Origin: Closterium sp. Naga37s-1
Lineage: Eukaryota > Streptophyta > Zygnematophyceae > Desmidiales > Closteriaceae
NCBI GenBank assembly: GCA_947471745.1
Contig: CANJKZ010000010.1
Coordinates: 8,739,501-8,803,500, forward strand
Reading direction: 5' to 3'
DNA length: 64,000 nucleotides
The notes under the pieces are model-generated. The model saw only the letters and a list, made by a program, of their open reading frames with translations. It searched no databases and had not been told where the DNA came from. Shown piece by piece: positions 1-13,200 of the stretch (the stretch's first letter is position 1; each line of letters starts with the position of its first letter). The position numbers and the translations under genes are program-made.

Positions 1-1220
1 TTGGAAACAATCGGTCCTAAGCGCCTCTGTCGTGTCGAAACACTAAGACACAAAAGAAACGAAGTATAACGAATCACCGGCGAGTCAACCCTCGGAGGTT
101 GAAAGTAACTGTTGGAGGTTACGCGAAAGTCAAAGGTCAGCGACCTTTGACCTGACAAAGTACAGCGCGACAGCAAGGACAAACAACTGACTCGGTATTG
201 AGCAGTTGCCCGAGTCGTCGCTGTATCGAACCGCAACAGCAATAGTAAAACGGTTATTAACTGTATCTCTTCGTATTCCTTGTACTCTTATAAAAGCTTG
301 TATCTCTTTGTTTTAATCAACTTACTTTGCCCTCATATACTAGCGCAAGGTGGTTCACAACTCTTTAATTAACGCTTCCGCTACTACACCAATTCTACCC
401 AGAGTTCACCCCTGCAAAGATCCTAAGGGTTTTTCAGCCCAACACGGTTGAGGAGGCAGAGGTTGGAGAGTTCCCTGATAGGTGGTAACCGGGATTATGT
501 TACGGAGGGGACATCTGTGAGGGAAGGAGACATAAGGGCAAATGCATATAGTATTTCAGATTTGCAACTGGGTCTGGGTAGCAGATTGCGAGGAATATAC
601 CGTAGAGCTGTGCGTTCTTTGATTTCCATGACGTCTGTTGCTTGTGAAAATGACTCCTTTGTTAGAAACGTGCAAAATATGGGAAATATCACTGATAATA
701 TGATATTGTATTCCATGTTTATGGCATCCAAGAGACTCGTACTTCACTGGAAATGTTTATAACGAAGCTAGTCGCCACGAATAAGTTCTTGGTTTTGCCA
801 AGGTTTGAGCTGCAGCTCTATCCTGATAAGTTCTCAGCTACTTCTACAGATAAATGCGTAGCCCTCGCCGTTCGTTGCCTCCGTACGTCTACTTTCCTTC
901 GTGTCGTCGATTCCGTCTATTTCTTCTCCTTAGTCTCTGCAGCTTAATTCGAGGCGCCTCATATTCCGTCCACTTGGGAGTCTCTATTCTCTGTACTTTG
1001 CCTTTCCGTCACGTCAATGCCGAGCCGCAGCTTCATATGAGAGCCTCAAGTTCGTCAAACTGATACCCCAGGATTCGTCGACCTGATTGTATCTGTTCTT
1101 TGTACTTAGCTTCCTCCGTCGCGCCAGTAGCGAAGCGAGCAACGGCTCTATCCTAGGCGCCTCAAGTTTCGTCGACCAGATTGTGTCTGTTACCTGTACT
1201 TAGCTTCCTAAGTCGCGTCA
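1..1220. other. 5' flank and leader of the PRC2 gene
   Basis: No gene was recognised in 1-850. From about 853 to 1220 there are degenerate direct repeats ending in a shared block (cttcctNNGTCGCGtcaatgg-like) that repeats before the ATG at 1221, so this is probably promoter/5' UTR built by local duplication. A GAGGCGCCTC palindrome sits at 951-960 and a shorter AGGCGCCT at 1155-1162. A tataaaag sequence near 289 could be a TATA box but nothing downstream of it was identified. Confidence 0.4.
951..960. repeat. Palindrome GAGGCGCCTC
   Basis: In attcGAGGCGCCTCatat, in the 5' flank of the PRC2 gene. A family member of the G/C subtype without the full T/A flanks. Confidence 0.6.
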
Positions 1221-4200
1221 ATGGCGAGCGGCAACGATGGGGAAAATGACGACGTACCTGCATTCGGCAAGCCTACTTCTGAGTCGCCTCACCGCGAGAA
1301 TGGCGTCGCAGGGGAGAATGGCGTCGCAGGCGAGAACGGCGTCGCAGGCGAGAACGGCGTCGCAGGCGACACTGGTGTCGCAGATCTGCCTGCCTACATG
1401 AAGACCATGCAGCTCTACACGGCTCTTCAAAGCCACGGCACGGTGAGCGTCGGTTAGATGGACAACGGTACGGTGGAGAGTGGTAGTGGGGGAATGGCGT
1501 GGCAGATCTACCTGCCTACATGAAAACCATGCAGCTCTACGCGGGTCTGCAAAACCACGGAACGGTGAGCGTCGGATGTTCGGATGGACAACGGTACGGT
1601 GGAGAGTGGTGGTTGGGGAATGGCGTGGCAGATTTACCTGCCTACATGAAAACCATGCAGCTCTACGCGGGTCTGCAAAACCACGGAACGGTGAGCGTCG
1701 GATGTTCGGATGGACAATGGTAAATCGACTCTGTAGTATTTGAGCAATGACTCCCTTACCCTTGTGATGAGTCAATTTTTTAGTCGACTCAAAAATCGAC
1801 TCATCTCGTCGGATGTTCGGATGGACCATGGTAAATCGGGGATAGTGGAGTAAGTGTGTGGAGAGGGGAGAGGGGAAGAGGGTGTTGAAGTCAGGTATTT
1901 TAGGCCGACTGGAGGGAGCACCCTGGAGGAGCTTGGGAGAAGAGTGGATGGGCTCGTGTGCGGGGCAGCTGTGCTGCTTTTGTATGGGCTGGAAAAGGTG
2001 GCTTGGCATGTTCGACTCTATAGTATTTGAGCAGTGACGCCCAATTTCAACTGACCCTTTTCATTCCCACGCTTGCAGCGTGTGTTCCTGCCACGCACCC
2101 TGAGGTATCGGCGAGAAGCGGCAGCGCAGCAGGAGAGGGAGGAGCGGCGACAGCTGCAGCAACAGCTGGGACACGCAGTGGAAGGGTGAGGAGGGATCCA
2201 GGGGGGTACAGTGCGGTGATCATAGTGCGTTGGGGTTCGAGGTGGATAGAGAAGCCCACAGGAGGAGGGTGAGGAGGGATAGTGGGCGCATTGGTGGGAG
2301 GCACACGCAGTTGGTTAGGGTGGGGATGGATAGAGTGGGGATGTGGTGGTTAGGGTGGGGTTTTGACGCCGCCTCAGCCTGTTGTTTCAAGCGCCCAGTC
2401 TAGCCTGGCAGCTTTTAAAACGTCTCAAAATGGCCCAGCGTGGCACCATAGTCACATTCCTATCCAGAACCTTTTTTATTCCAGCTTGTAAGATCCACCG
2501 CCATGAGTCCAAGCTTATCTCTTGGCTTTCTCGAGCCCAGGACTACTAATTCGCTCATTCACATCCCCCCATCCCTCTAATCTCCCCCCTCTCTCCCTGC
2601 AGGCCCTGCGAACCCTCATCTGTTCCCCCATCCACCACCCCATCCGCTCACCCATCAGACTCCCCCACTTGCACCTGCGCCATCACTCTCCGAATGGCCT
2701 CCTGTTCCTCCTCCTCCGCCTTCTCCCTCCCCTCCTCCCCCAACTGCCCTCCATCCCTCTCCTACTCCCTCCCAGCCCCTCCTCCTCCTCCTCCGTCGCC
2801 CCAGCCCCTCCATCCCCTGCCGTCTCACCTCATGGTGCTTGCAATTCCTCTCACACGCACTTCTCCTGCTGCTGCTGCTGCTGCTGCCACCCCAGCAGCG
2901 GGTACTAGTGCACATGGTGCGGGTGCTAGTGGTGCCGGTGCTGGTTTAGCAAATGCTGTCAGTGCAAATGGCGCTGTTGCGAATGGCGCTGTTGCGAATG
3001 GCACAGTTGCGAATGGTATCAGTGCAAATGGTGCAGCTGGCACATGGGACCGTTACTCTGTGAGGGCTTCTTCTGCCGTGCTGTGCGCTCCTGTGCTCGA
3101 AACCTGGGGTGCTGGCAGTGCCAGCACTGATGGCAATGCTGCTGCTCCTCCTCCTCTTCCTCCTCCTGCTGCTCCTGCTGCTGCAGCTGCTGCTGGTACC
3201 AGCAGGAACAGTGGTGCCGTGCACAACGGGACTACAGGGGAGTTGCATAGGCTGGAAGCTGTCGACGCCCCAGCCGCAGCAACAAATCATTCCCATCACC
3301 ACCACGATCACGAGCACCAGCTACACCACGAGCGTGGCAGTGCGCATGAGCAGGGGTCAGCAGAGAGCGACATATCCGCCCTGCCAAGGCGCATGGTGCT
3401 GCCAATGGACGTCAGTGGTGGGTCGTCGTCTGTTCTTCTGCTCGTCATCCGTAAGTGTACCTCCTCGCTCGCTCTACCTACACCACGAGCACCAGCTACA
3501 CTACGAGCGTGGCAGTGCGCATGAGCAGGGGTCACCAGAGAGCGACATATCCGCCCTGCCAAGGCGCATGGTGCTGCCAATGGACGTCAGTGGTGGGCCG
3601 TCGTCTGTTCTTCTGCTTGTCATCCGTGAGTGTGTCTGGCTCCCATCTCTGTCTACCCATCGTTCTCCCTTCATTCCTCTCTGCCAAGGCGCATGGTGCT
3701 GCCAATGGACGTCAGTGGTGGGTCGTCGTCTGTTCTTCTGCTCGTCATCCGTGAGTGTGCCGCATCTCTCTATCCAACCACCCAGTTGAAATCAGCTGGT
3801 TTCGATCCGCTGCAAGCCTTCGCGTGCGAACGCGTTTCGGCCAACTAAGGCCTTCTTCTGCTCGTCATCCATGAGTGTGCTGCATCTCTCTATCCAACCA
3901 CCCACCCATTCTTCTCCATTCATTCATTCGTTCCTCTCCGTCTATATTGAGGCTTCTAAAGAATAAACGGCAGCGGCCGATTGTCATCTGTGCTTCTGCT
4001 TCTTCTGATAGAGGTCAAATCTATAGGCGCCTAAAGAATAGACCTCCCTCTGCCCATCCGTGTGGGGTCTCTCTGACAGCACACTGTGTCTCGATTCCTC
4101 TCCTCGCCAGCAACCAGCCCACTCTTTCCCAACCTTGCCTCTGCTTCCCAACCCACCTTCTGCCTGGCCGTTTTCCCATCGTGTCGTGCCATTTCTCTTT

Positions 4201-7200
4201 CCCATCACCGCTCCTCAACAACCTTCAAGGCGTCTCAAAAGTCGTTTTCTCCTTATGCCGTTTTTCTTCCCCATCAACGAGTCTGGGTTTTTTAGTCGAG
4301 TAAAAATACAAGAATCGTTTTCCCCTGATGCTGGTTTTTCTTCCCCATTGCAGCTCCTCGACGCGGCGTGCACAGCCCATGTGTGAACCACCACATGGGA
4401 CTATCATCCCATCAGTCTCAACCACATCCACATTCACATTCGCAGCGTCGCCCTCTGGTCAATGGCTTTGTGCCACGTGTCTCCAAACCTCCCTCAGTAG
4501 CCAATGGCGTGTCACCATCTGTCGGCGAACCTGCCATCTCAGCCATGTTTGGACATGGTGCATCCGAACCTAGAATTGTCTTCTGGGGCCATTTGTCGAC
4601 CGAGCCTGTTGCTGCCGAACCTGTCTCTGTCGAACCTGGCTCAGCCGAACCTGCCCAGTTGAGCCAGTTGCCGAACCACCAAGTCAGTGGAGCTTGGTTC
4701 TGGCGGCAACGCTGCATTAACTTACGTCTGGGAATGGTTGTGGTGAGTTCGATGGTAATGGTGGGGGGGAGGGGGTGTGGTGAGCGCTATGTGGTTCCAA
4801 ACGTCATCCCATGCGCCACCCATCGTCCCATGCACCACCCATCATCCCATGCACCACCCACCATCCCATGCACCACCCATCATCCCATGCGTCACCCGGC
4901 ATCCCATGCGTCACATTCTCATGGTCCCATCAGGATCGACCAGCACACACAGCACACAGCAGCTCTTCGCAGCGACCCGCTCTCTTCCTCCAGCCTCTAC
5001 CACACGCCGACCAGACCGGCTGTTGAGTCGACTCACAAGTCACACAATATTTCATGTGCCACGTTCGCACTACCCCATCAGGATCGACCAGCGCACTCAG
5101 CGCAGAGCTCGTCGCAGCGACCCGCTCTCTTCCTCCAGCCTCTGCCACACGCCGACCAGACAGGCCAGGTGAGACAACAAGGGTGGGGCAGAGAGAGTGG
5201 GGGAGAGAGGGTGGGGGAGAGAGGGTGGGACAAAGGTTGCTGTGCTCTAACCACACAGCCTCTTCCACTAGCTCTTGTTGTTGTGGTTTTGATATGATTG
5301 AGATCCGAGGAATGCCTGAATCCCTGTGGCCCAAGATAAGTGACCGCCTGTTGTGGGTAGGGATGAGCACGAGGCGAACACGAACATGTTCGCGTTCGCC
5401 TTGGCTCGAACATGGCCGTTCGGCGAACCGAACAGTGTTCGGTTCGCCGAACACTTTTTGCCCAAAGGGGTGTTCGAAGTTCGCCTGTGAAGGCGAACAT
5501 TTCGAACACTTTGGCGAACACGAACATGTTCGCCAGGAACATGTTCGTGTTCGCCTCCGAGGGCTGAGCAATACAAAACACTAGATTACAAAACACTAGA
5601 TTACGGTGGGAACCCTAATCGGTGCCCTTCAACTTGAGCGCGCGGAGTAGTTGCTGGCTACGTTTTCTTAGTAAGTGTCGTTCCCAACTCGACTAACCTA
5701 AGCGTTGTAGCATATCTTCCGTTCTAGGCTAGTAGTAGAGTAGGTGAGGTGAGGATGTGGCAGGGTGGTAGAGGGCGTGCTGGTGGCAGCGACTGCGACA
5801 GGGTCGCGGAGCTAAAAAAAACGAGTTGAAATGAATTGGCCGCGACCCTAAATTAGGTCGCGGCCAATTCGTCGACGAACACTTAGGTGTTCGTCGATGT
5901 CCCGCGTCGAACACGAACGTGTTCGTGCTCGACGCGGCTCGGCATATCGACGCGGGCGAACACCGAACATGTTCGCACGAACATCGAACATGTTCGTGTC
6001 GAACATTTTTGGGCAAAAAAAAATCCCGTTCGGTTCGTCTCGAACATGTTCGAGACGAACCGAACGGGTGTTCGGCAATATGCTCATCCATAGTTGTGGG
6101 GATGTGGTGAAGTTTCGTTAAACCCCCTTATTTTCATTCTCTGTGGCAGGAGATGAGCGAGCGCCTGTTTGTGGACGTGCGGCCGTCGCCCTGCCAGTCC
6201 TGTCAGCAGCGAGGGGTGTTCCTGCAAGGCAGAGTGCTGCTGCCCGTGCAGGTGGGTTGACGCGTGGGTGGGCAGTGGTAGTACTATGCTTTGCCTGCAC
6301 CATGCCAGCACTGCCAGCACTGTCAGCAGCGAGGGGTGTTCCTGAAGGCAGAGTGCTGCTGCCCGTGCAGGTGGGTTGACGCGTGGGTGGGCAGTGGTAG
6401 TACTATGCTTTGCCTGCACCATGCCAGCACTGCCAGCACTGTCAGCAGCGAGGGGTGTTCCTGAAGGCAGAGTGCTGCTGCCCGTGCAGGTGGGTTGACG
6501 CGTGGGTGGGCAGTGGTAGGTAGTACTATGCTTTGCCTGCACCATGCCAGCACTGCCAGCACTGTCAGCAGCGAGGGGTGTTCCTGAAGGCAGAGTGCTG
6601 CTGCCCGTGCAGGTGGGTTGACGCGTGGGTGGGCAGTGGTAGGTAGTACTATGCTTTGCCTGCACCATGCCAGCACTGCCAGCACTGTCAGCAGCGAGGG
6701 GTGTTCCTGAAGGCAGAGTGCTGCTGCCCGCTCAGGTGAGATAGAGTTGTGCTGTGGCAGCAATTCGTTAAAGCATGCAACTCTGCCAGCACTGCCAGCA
6801 CTGCCAGCACTGCCAGCACTGCCAGCAGCGAGGGGTGTTCCTCCCCTTCCCCACCCAACCCCTCGCACTCCCCCCAGCCATGTGGAGATGGTACTGTGCT
6901 CTTTCATTTCTGGTTCGGCCACGGCAGCCAGCGCAAGTCGCAAGCCGTGCTCCGCCTTTGGATCAAGTCACACCCCCCCCCCCCCCCCACCCACTCCCCC
7001 ACTCCCCGCACTCCCCCCACTCCCCCCACCCCCTCGCACTCCCCCCAGCCATGTGGAGACGGTACTGTGCTCTTCCATTTCTGGTTTGGCCACGGCAGCC
7101 AGCGCAAGTCGCAAGCCGTGCGTCGCTCCCGCTGCCCCATCTGCCGCACTGCATGTGGCACCACCAAGGTGTGTCTCCGCCTCTACCCTATGTTAGGAAG

Positions 7201-10200
7201 TACCATATGTGCCCTCCATATATAATGTTTTGAAGTGAATTTTGAGTCAACTCAAAAGAGGTGACTTTTGAGTCGACTCAAAATTCACCTAGTACCGTAT
7301 GTGTCCTCCATATGTAATGTTTCTCAACGAAGGACTCACTCACTTCAGAAATAGTGAATTTTATTGATGTGTGTTTTGAGCCTCGATCTCTTCTGTATGG
7401 TTTAAAACAACAAAGGGGTGAGCCTTAGAATTTCCGTGACTCTGTATTTGCTACTGGCGTGGTCTGATAAGGTACGGTGCGTGCGGTGTGGTAAGGTATG
7501 GTGCGTGCGGTGTGGTAAGGTATGGTGCGTGCGGTGTGGTAAGGTATGGTGCGTGCGGTGTGGTAAGGTATGGTGCGTGCGGTGTGGTAAGGTATGGTGC
7601 GTGCGGTGTGGTAAGGTATGGTGCGTGCGGTGTGGTAAGGTATGGTGCGTGCGGTGTGGTAAGGTATGGTGCGTGCGGTGTGGTAAGGTATGGTGCGTGT
7701 GGTGTGGTAAGGTATGGTGCGTGCGGTGTGGTGCTACCTGTGCATGGCATGTTCGATTGTGCTGAACTGATGACGGTGTGGTTTGTTATTTACATTTGGA
7801 CTGTCTGTTGTGAGTTTCTGTTGCTGCTTTTAGCTGGAACATGCCATGCCATCTCGTCTTCACACTCTCCCATGCCATCTCGTCTTCACACTCTCCCATG
7901 CCATCTTCACCTCGAAGAATTCTTCAGCCGCAGCTGTGGTAATGCAATCATTAACCTCCTTGCCCATCTCATCTGTGAATCATGCCTGTTGCTATCTGCT
8001 TCTCATTCTCTCTGCTTCTTTCTCCTCCCTTGGCCATCAGGGTCTCAGGAATCACCTGGAAGCTTCTCACAGCCGCTTTGACTACACCTTCCATGTGAGC
8101 TCCTGTTCCCTCTCAAGCCAGCTTCCCTCCCATCGCCCTCATATTAAATTTCGAGTCAACTCAAAATCCCTCCCATCCCATCGCCCTCATTCCACGATTC
8201 ACCCATCATGCTTTAGAAGGCGCCTCAGAAGTCGTCTTCATAAATTTTCCTGTCTCCCTCCCCTACTTTCCCCTCTCCCTCCCCATTTCCTCTTTTTCTA
8301 GTCAACTACTTAAGGATCATGCTCAAACTGAATGCCCACCTCCTTTCCCATTTCCCCTCCCTCCCTTCCCCTTGATCCTCTCAGCTCCAGCAGCCATTGC
8401 CAGTCGTCTACGTCACCTGCAAGCCTCAGCTGGTAACCACATGCGCTGGCCTCAGCTGGTAACCACATGCGCTGGCCTCAGCTGGTAACCACATGCGCTG
8501 GCCCAAGCAGATAGATGCACATTTGAGCACGAGCAGCACGAGCACGAGATTTTTGTGCCAACGCAGTAAAATTGTCGATCCGTTTTCGTCTGCAGGATCT
8601 GGAGAGCCCAGCAGTCACGGCATCGGCATCAGTTCATCGGCAGCAAGCCAAAGGCCCACCATTCTTCTGGTGAGAGAGAGATAGGATGCTATCAATACGA
8701 AGGACCGTTCAAGAGGATGCCTGTGTTTGCAGTGGCATGGAGGGTGGCAGGGGTGGGACGGAGAAGTGCCGGGGTTGGGAGGGTTTGGGAGGGGTGAGGG
8801 GGGGTCGAGAGGGTGGGGATGGCCGAGAGGGTTGGGAGGTTCGGGAGGGGTGGGAAGGATGGGAAGGGTTGGAGGGTCGTTCACCTTTTAACCCTTGGTG
8901 CAGCTGGTGCGGTTGCTCCGATTCCGCACTCAAATCGTTCTCAAACTCTTGAGTTACCACTCTTTGTTACTATTCTCTCAGTTACCACTTATATCCCCTT
9001 TTTGAACCACTTGCTCTCAACATCAGGCATCGCAACAAGCGAGCAGGAGGCAGAGGAAAGCAGCGGCAGCAGCAGCAGCGTGTGGGCGAGGAGGAAGCGC
9101 CTTGCATCATGCGAGCAAGGGAGGGACGTGGGGAGGGATGTGGGAGGGATGAGGGATGTGAGGAAACACCTTGCATCATGCGAGCGAGGGAGGGACGTGG
9201 GGAGGATTCCCCGTGTGCTGGTGGTGCCAGGGCTAATGGCAATGGTGTATGGGGTGTTGATAACGATGATTATGATGATAATGATGCCATCACTGCCAGA
9301 GATAATCGCAATGGTGAGGATGCCAGTGGCGCTTGTGTGGGTGGTGAAAAGGATGGTGGGGCTGCTGCAGGTGATGTTTGTGTTGCTGCAGCTGGAGCAG
9401 CAGCAGCAGCAGAAGGAGCAGGAGCAGCAGCAGCAGCAGAAGGAGCAGGAGCAGCAGCAGCAGCAGAAGGAGCAGGAGCAGCAGCAGCAGGGGGAGCAAA
9501 AGGAAAAGAAAGAGTAGATTTTGGGGGTGGGGGGGTATTAAAAGAGAAGGGGACAGAGGAGGAGGGAGCAAAGGAGGAGGAGAGGGGAGAAAGGAAGGGG
9601 AAGAGAGAGGAGAAGGAGAAGAAAAAGGGGAAGGAGAAGGCAGAGGGGAAAGTGGAGGCAGTGGAGGAGAAGAAGAGAGTAGAAATGTCATTGGAGGTGG
9701 CTCAAAGGATTGCTGAGGAGATGCGGGCGGAAGCGAAGGCTTCAAGAGACAGAGGTGGGTTGCACATTGGTATCGGTAGAGATGTTTTGAGACGTCTCAA
9801 AACATCACTTTTATCAGGTGGGTTGCACATTGGTATCGGTAGAGATGTTTTGAGACGTCTCAAAACATCACTTTTATCAGGTGGGTTGCACATTGGTATC
9901 GGTAGAGATGTTTTGAGACGTCTCAAAACATCACTTTTATCAGGTGGGTTGCACATTGGTACTGGTAGAGAAGGTGTATGGAAGAAAAGGAAGGGAGAAT
10001 TAGGGGAGAATGTGAGGGAAGAATGTGAGGGAAGAATGCGAGGGGAGGAAAACTACGAGGGAGATGCAAAGGCGTCACAACGGGCTGAACTGCTGCACGC
10101 GATGAAACGTGAAATAAGCGTGTTTTTGTTCTTGAGACTTCTGAAAAGCACACTAATATCTCGTGGCTGAACTGCTGCATGTGATGAAAAAGAAACCAAC

Positions 10201-13200
10201 CTCTGTGTTTCCTGCATCCCTCTGGCACCACCTCCTCCTCTCTGTCTCTCCCACCGCACAGCACTCTCTCACCTTTGGTTACGATCCCACCGCCCCTCTT
10301 CCTCCCATCATCCTCTCCCTACTTCCTGCCCCACCCTCCTCTCTGTCTCACCCAATCCATGTTAAATCGTCTCTCACCACACTCACTTTCTTCATTTCCC
10401 CCCAACTCATCACTCCACCCCGACCTGCTTGTTGTCAGAGCGTCGATTTGAGCGGGCTGAAGAGGAGGCAAGGGAGGAGGTCTGCAGGAAATGGTGGGTG
10501 GGTGCATGCATGGTGGGTGTGACCCATGCTGTGCCATAGCATAATTGCCACGAACTTTTTATGTCTGTGAACCCAGATCCACAGGCTTTTGGGTCGACCC
10601 AAGAGCCATGCTGTGCCATTTCTTACCATAATTGCCGCAAACATGATATGTAGTGAACCCAGTTCCACAGACAGCATAGATGTGCGTCCTTTCTTCTCAC
10701 ACCCCCTCCCCACTCACCACCGCTTCCCACTCATTAATCCTCCCCACTCACCACCTCCCTCCACTCAATCACCACTCCTCCCCCACTCACCACCCCTCCC
10801 CACTCGCTGAATGCAGGTCGTCAGGGCTCCTGCAGAGAACCTTCTACCACTCGCAGCGATGGCAGGTGCGTAAGGGCTCCTGACTCGACTTGTCAGTCAC
10901 CACGTAGCAGCTCCGTCGGCCGGCAACTCCTCTCTTCCAGTCAAGTGCCCCCCCCCCCCCCCACCTTCCCCCCCTTCCCTCCCCCTCTTCCAGTCAAGTC
11001 CGAAACCTTTTCCCGCTTGCAACATCAGCAGCTTGCGTTCTCTTAGACGGCGGCTCGTGACTTAACCACTTCTTGTCACTTCTTGCCACTTCTTGTCTGA
11101 AGAAGCCTCGAAGAGCCGAAACTGGTTACCGCCAACGTTTCCTGTACAATGGATTTTTCAAGCAAGCTTACGCAAAACAAACCAATCTTTTTGCTAAAAG
11201 CTGCTGCCACGTAAAGTCATGGCTCCTGGATGGGGCTCCCTTGAACGTACTCCCGCTCGCAACAACTGCAGCTTGCGTTCTCTTGGACGGCGGCTCTTGG
11301 GACTAACCTATTGCCACTTCTTGTCCTATCGCTTGCCTTTCCCTGTCCCTTGCGTGTTTCCCGTATCTCCCCAAGCCAGCCAATCACGGCGCAGGAGATG
11401 GTGCAGGATGCAGACAGCGAGGACGAGTGGGACGAAGCTGCCGCCTCGTATGCCGACCGAAAGGTGCGGTGAGGAATGGGAGCGAGTGGGGGATGGGGGC
11501 GGGTGGGGGAGGGTGGGGCGTGGAGGAGGGTGGGGGGTGGGGAATGGCGGGGTTGGAGTGGTGCTGATTGGAAGGTGCGGTGGGGAGTGGGGGTTGGCAG
11601 AGGCCTCGTATGGACAGCTCATGTACTCTTCTTGCACCCCTCCCTCGTTCCGTTCCCCTACCCCTCTTCTACCCCTCCTTGCACCCCTCCCTCTTTCCCC
11701 TACCCTTCATCTACCCTTTCTTGCACCTTTCCCTCTTCCCCCTACCCCTCCTCTACCTCTTCTTACGCCCCGTCTTTTCCTGCACAGTGCACACCCCTTA
11801 CCGCCCTCTTCTAGTGCCCCTCTTTATCTATTCTCCCTCGCCCGCCGCGGCAGTTGCTGGGCGAGTTTGAGGACGTGTTGGGAGAGGAGAAGGGCATTAT
11901 GCACCGCTGGATGGCGTTTGTGCGCCGCCACAGGTGAGGGGTTAGGGTGTGGTTGAGCGAGTGGCATGTTTCTAGTGCGCCTGTCTTCCTATGCTGCCTC
12001 TTATGCAAGCAGTTGCTGGGCGAGTTTGAGGACGTGTTGGGAGAGGAGAAGGGCATCATGCACCGCTGGATGGCGTTTGTGCGCCGCCACAGGTGAGCGG
12101 GGGTTGCTGTGTGGGGGTAAGGGGTTGAAAGGGTTGGGTTGGGTGTGTGGGAGTGTGGAGTGTGGAAGCCTTTTGACTTGACTCACAGGGCATCATGCAC
12201 CGCTGGATGGCGTTTGTGCGCCGCCACAGGTGAGCGGGGGTTGCTGTGTGGGGGTAAGGGGTTGAAAGGGTTGGGTTGGGTGTGTGGGAGTGTGGAGTGT
12301 GGAAGCCTTTTGACTTGACTCACAGGGCATCATGCATCGCTGGATGGCGTTTGTGCGCCGCCACAGGTGGGCGGTTGGTGGGTGCTGCTTGCGGTCGACT
12401 GGCTAATGGAGTTGAGGGGTTGCTGTGTGTGGGTTGTGCTGAGTGGCGGACATGACTGTGCGACCCACACGCATGTGCATCTAATCGTCTCCTTCTGTCT
12501 CTGATTGTGCTTGCCTTTTCCTATCAGGGAATGCGATTTTTGAGTCGACTCAAAAATCGACTTATCACACACTTCTGTCTCTGATTGTGCTTGCCTTTTC
12601 CTATCAGGGTAATTGCAGACAGGCATGTGCCGTGGGCGTGTGAGGCCTTCGCCATCACACATAAGGACTTCCTCTCCTCCTCCCCATGCACTCGCATGTA
12701 AGTGCCACTGCCCTTTTTTTTGTCTGAGTTGTCACAGTAGTCACATTGTTACAGTGGCACGTGACATAAGGAGTTCCTCTCCTCCTCCCCATGCACTCGC
12801 ATGTGAGTGCCGCCAGCCCTTCTCTCTCTCCACCAATTTCCATGCTCCCTCCTTCCACTTTTGAGGCGCCTCAAAAGATTTCCACTCCCCTTTTCTCACT
12901 CCACTTGATTCCATGGCCCCTTGTCTTGTCATTCGCCATCCTTGCCTCCATTCCCCTGTATACGCTGCTTTATTCTAAGTGGCTAAATTAGAACAAAAAT
13001 TATGAAATAAAATATTTAAAATAGAAGTAAAACCAACTTTTACAATAGAAATATAAACTAAAACATGAATAAAAAATTCTCCATAACTGCCTGTGTGGCT
13101 GACACCTTGTCTTCCCCTTCTCCCCCCCCCTGTCTCCCCATCCCACTTCCCCTCCCTCCTCCCCCTTCCCCTCCCCGCTCACTCTCCACCTTTCCCCACA

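Noticed and set aside
1218..2009. 263-aa minus-strand frame with repeated segments
   Set aside because: It is antisense to the tandemly triplicated PRC2 exon; its repeats simply mirror the DNA repeats.
2894..3050. Separate gene for repeated (A/S)NGA units
   Set aside because: It is continuous with the exon ending at 3450 of the PRC2 gene and matches a low-complexity insert before conserved sequence.
7418..7765. 115-aa frame of repeated (KVWCVRCG) units
   Set aside because: Reading of a 24-bp intronic minisatellite; zinc-finger-like cysteines are accidental.
8686..8960. Gly/Arg- or Pro/Ser-rich frames on both strands
   Set aside because: G-rich low-complexity intron (gggagggttggg); both strands are open for compositional reasons.
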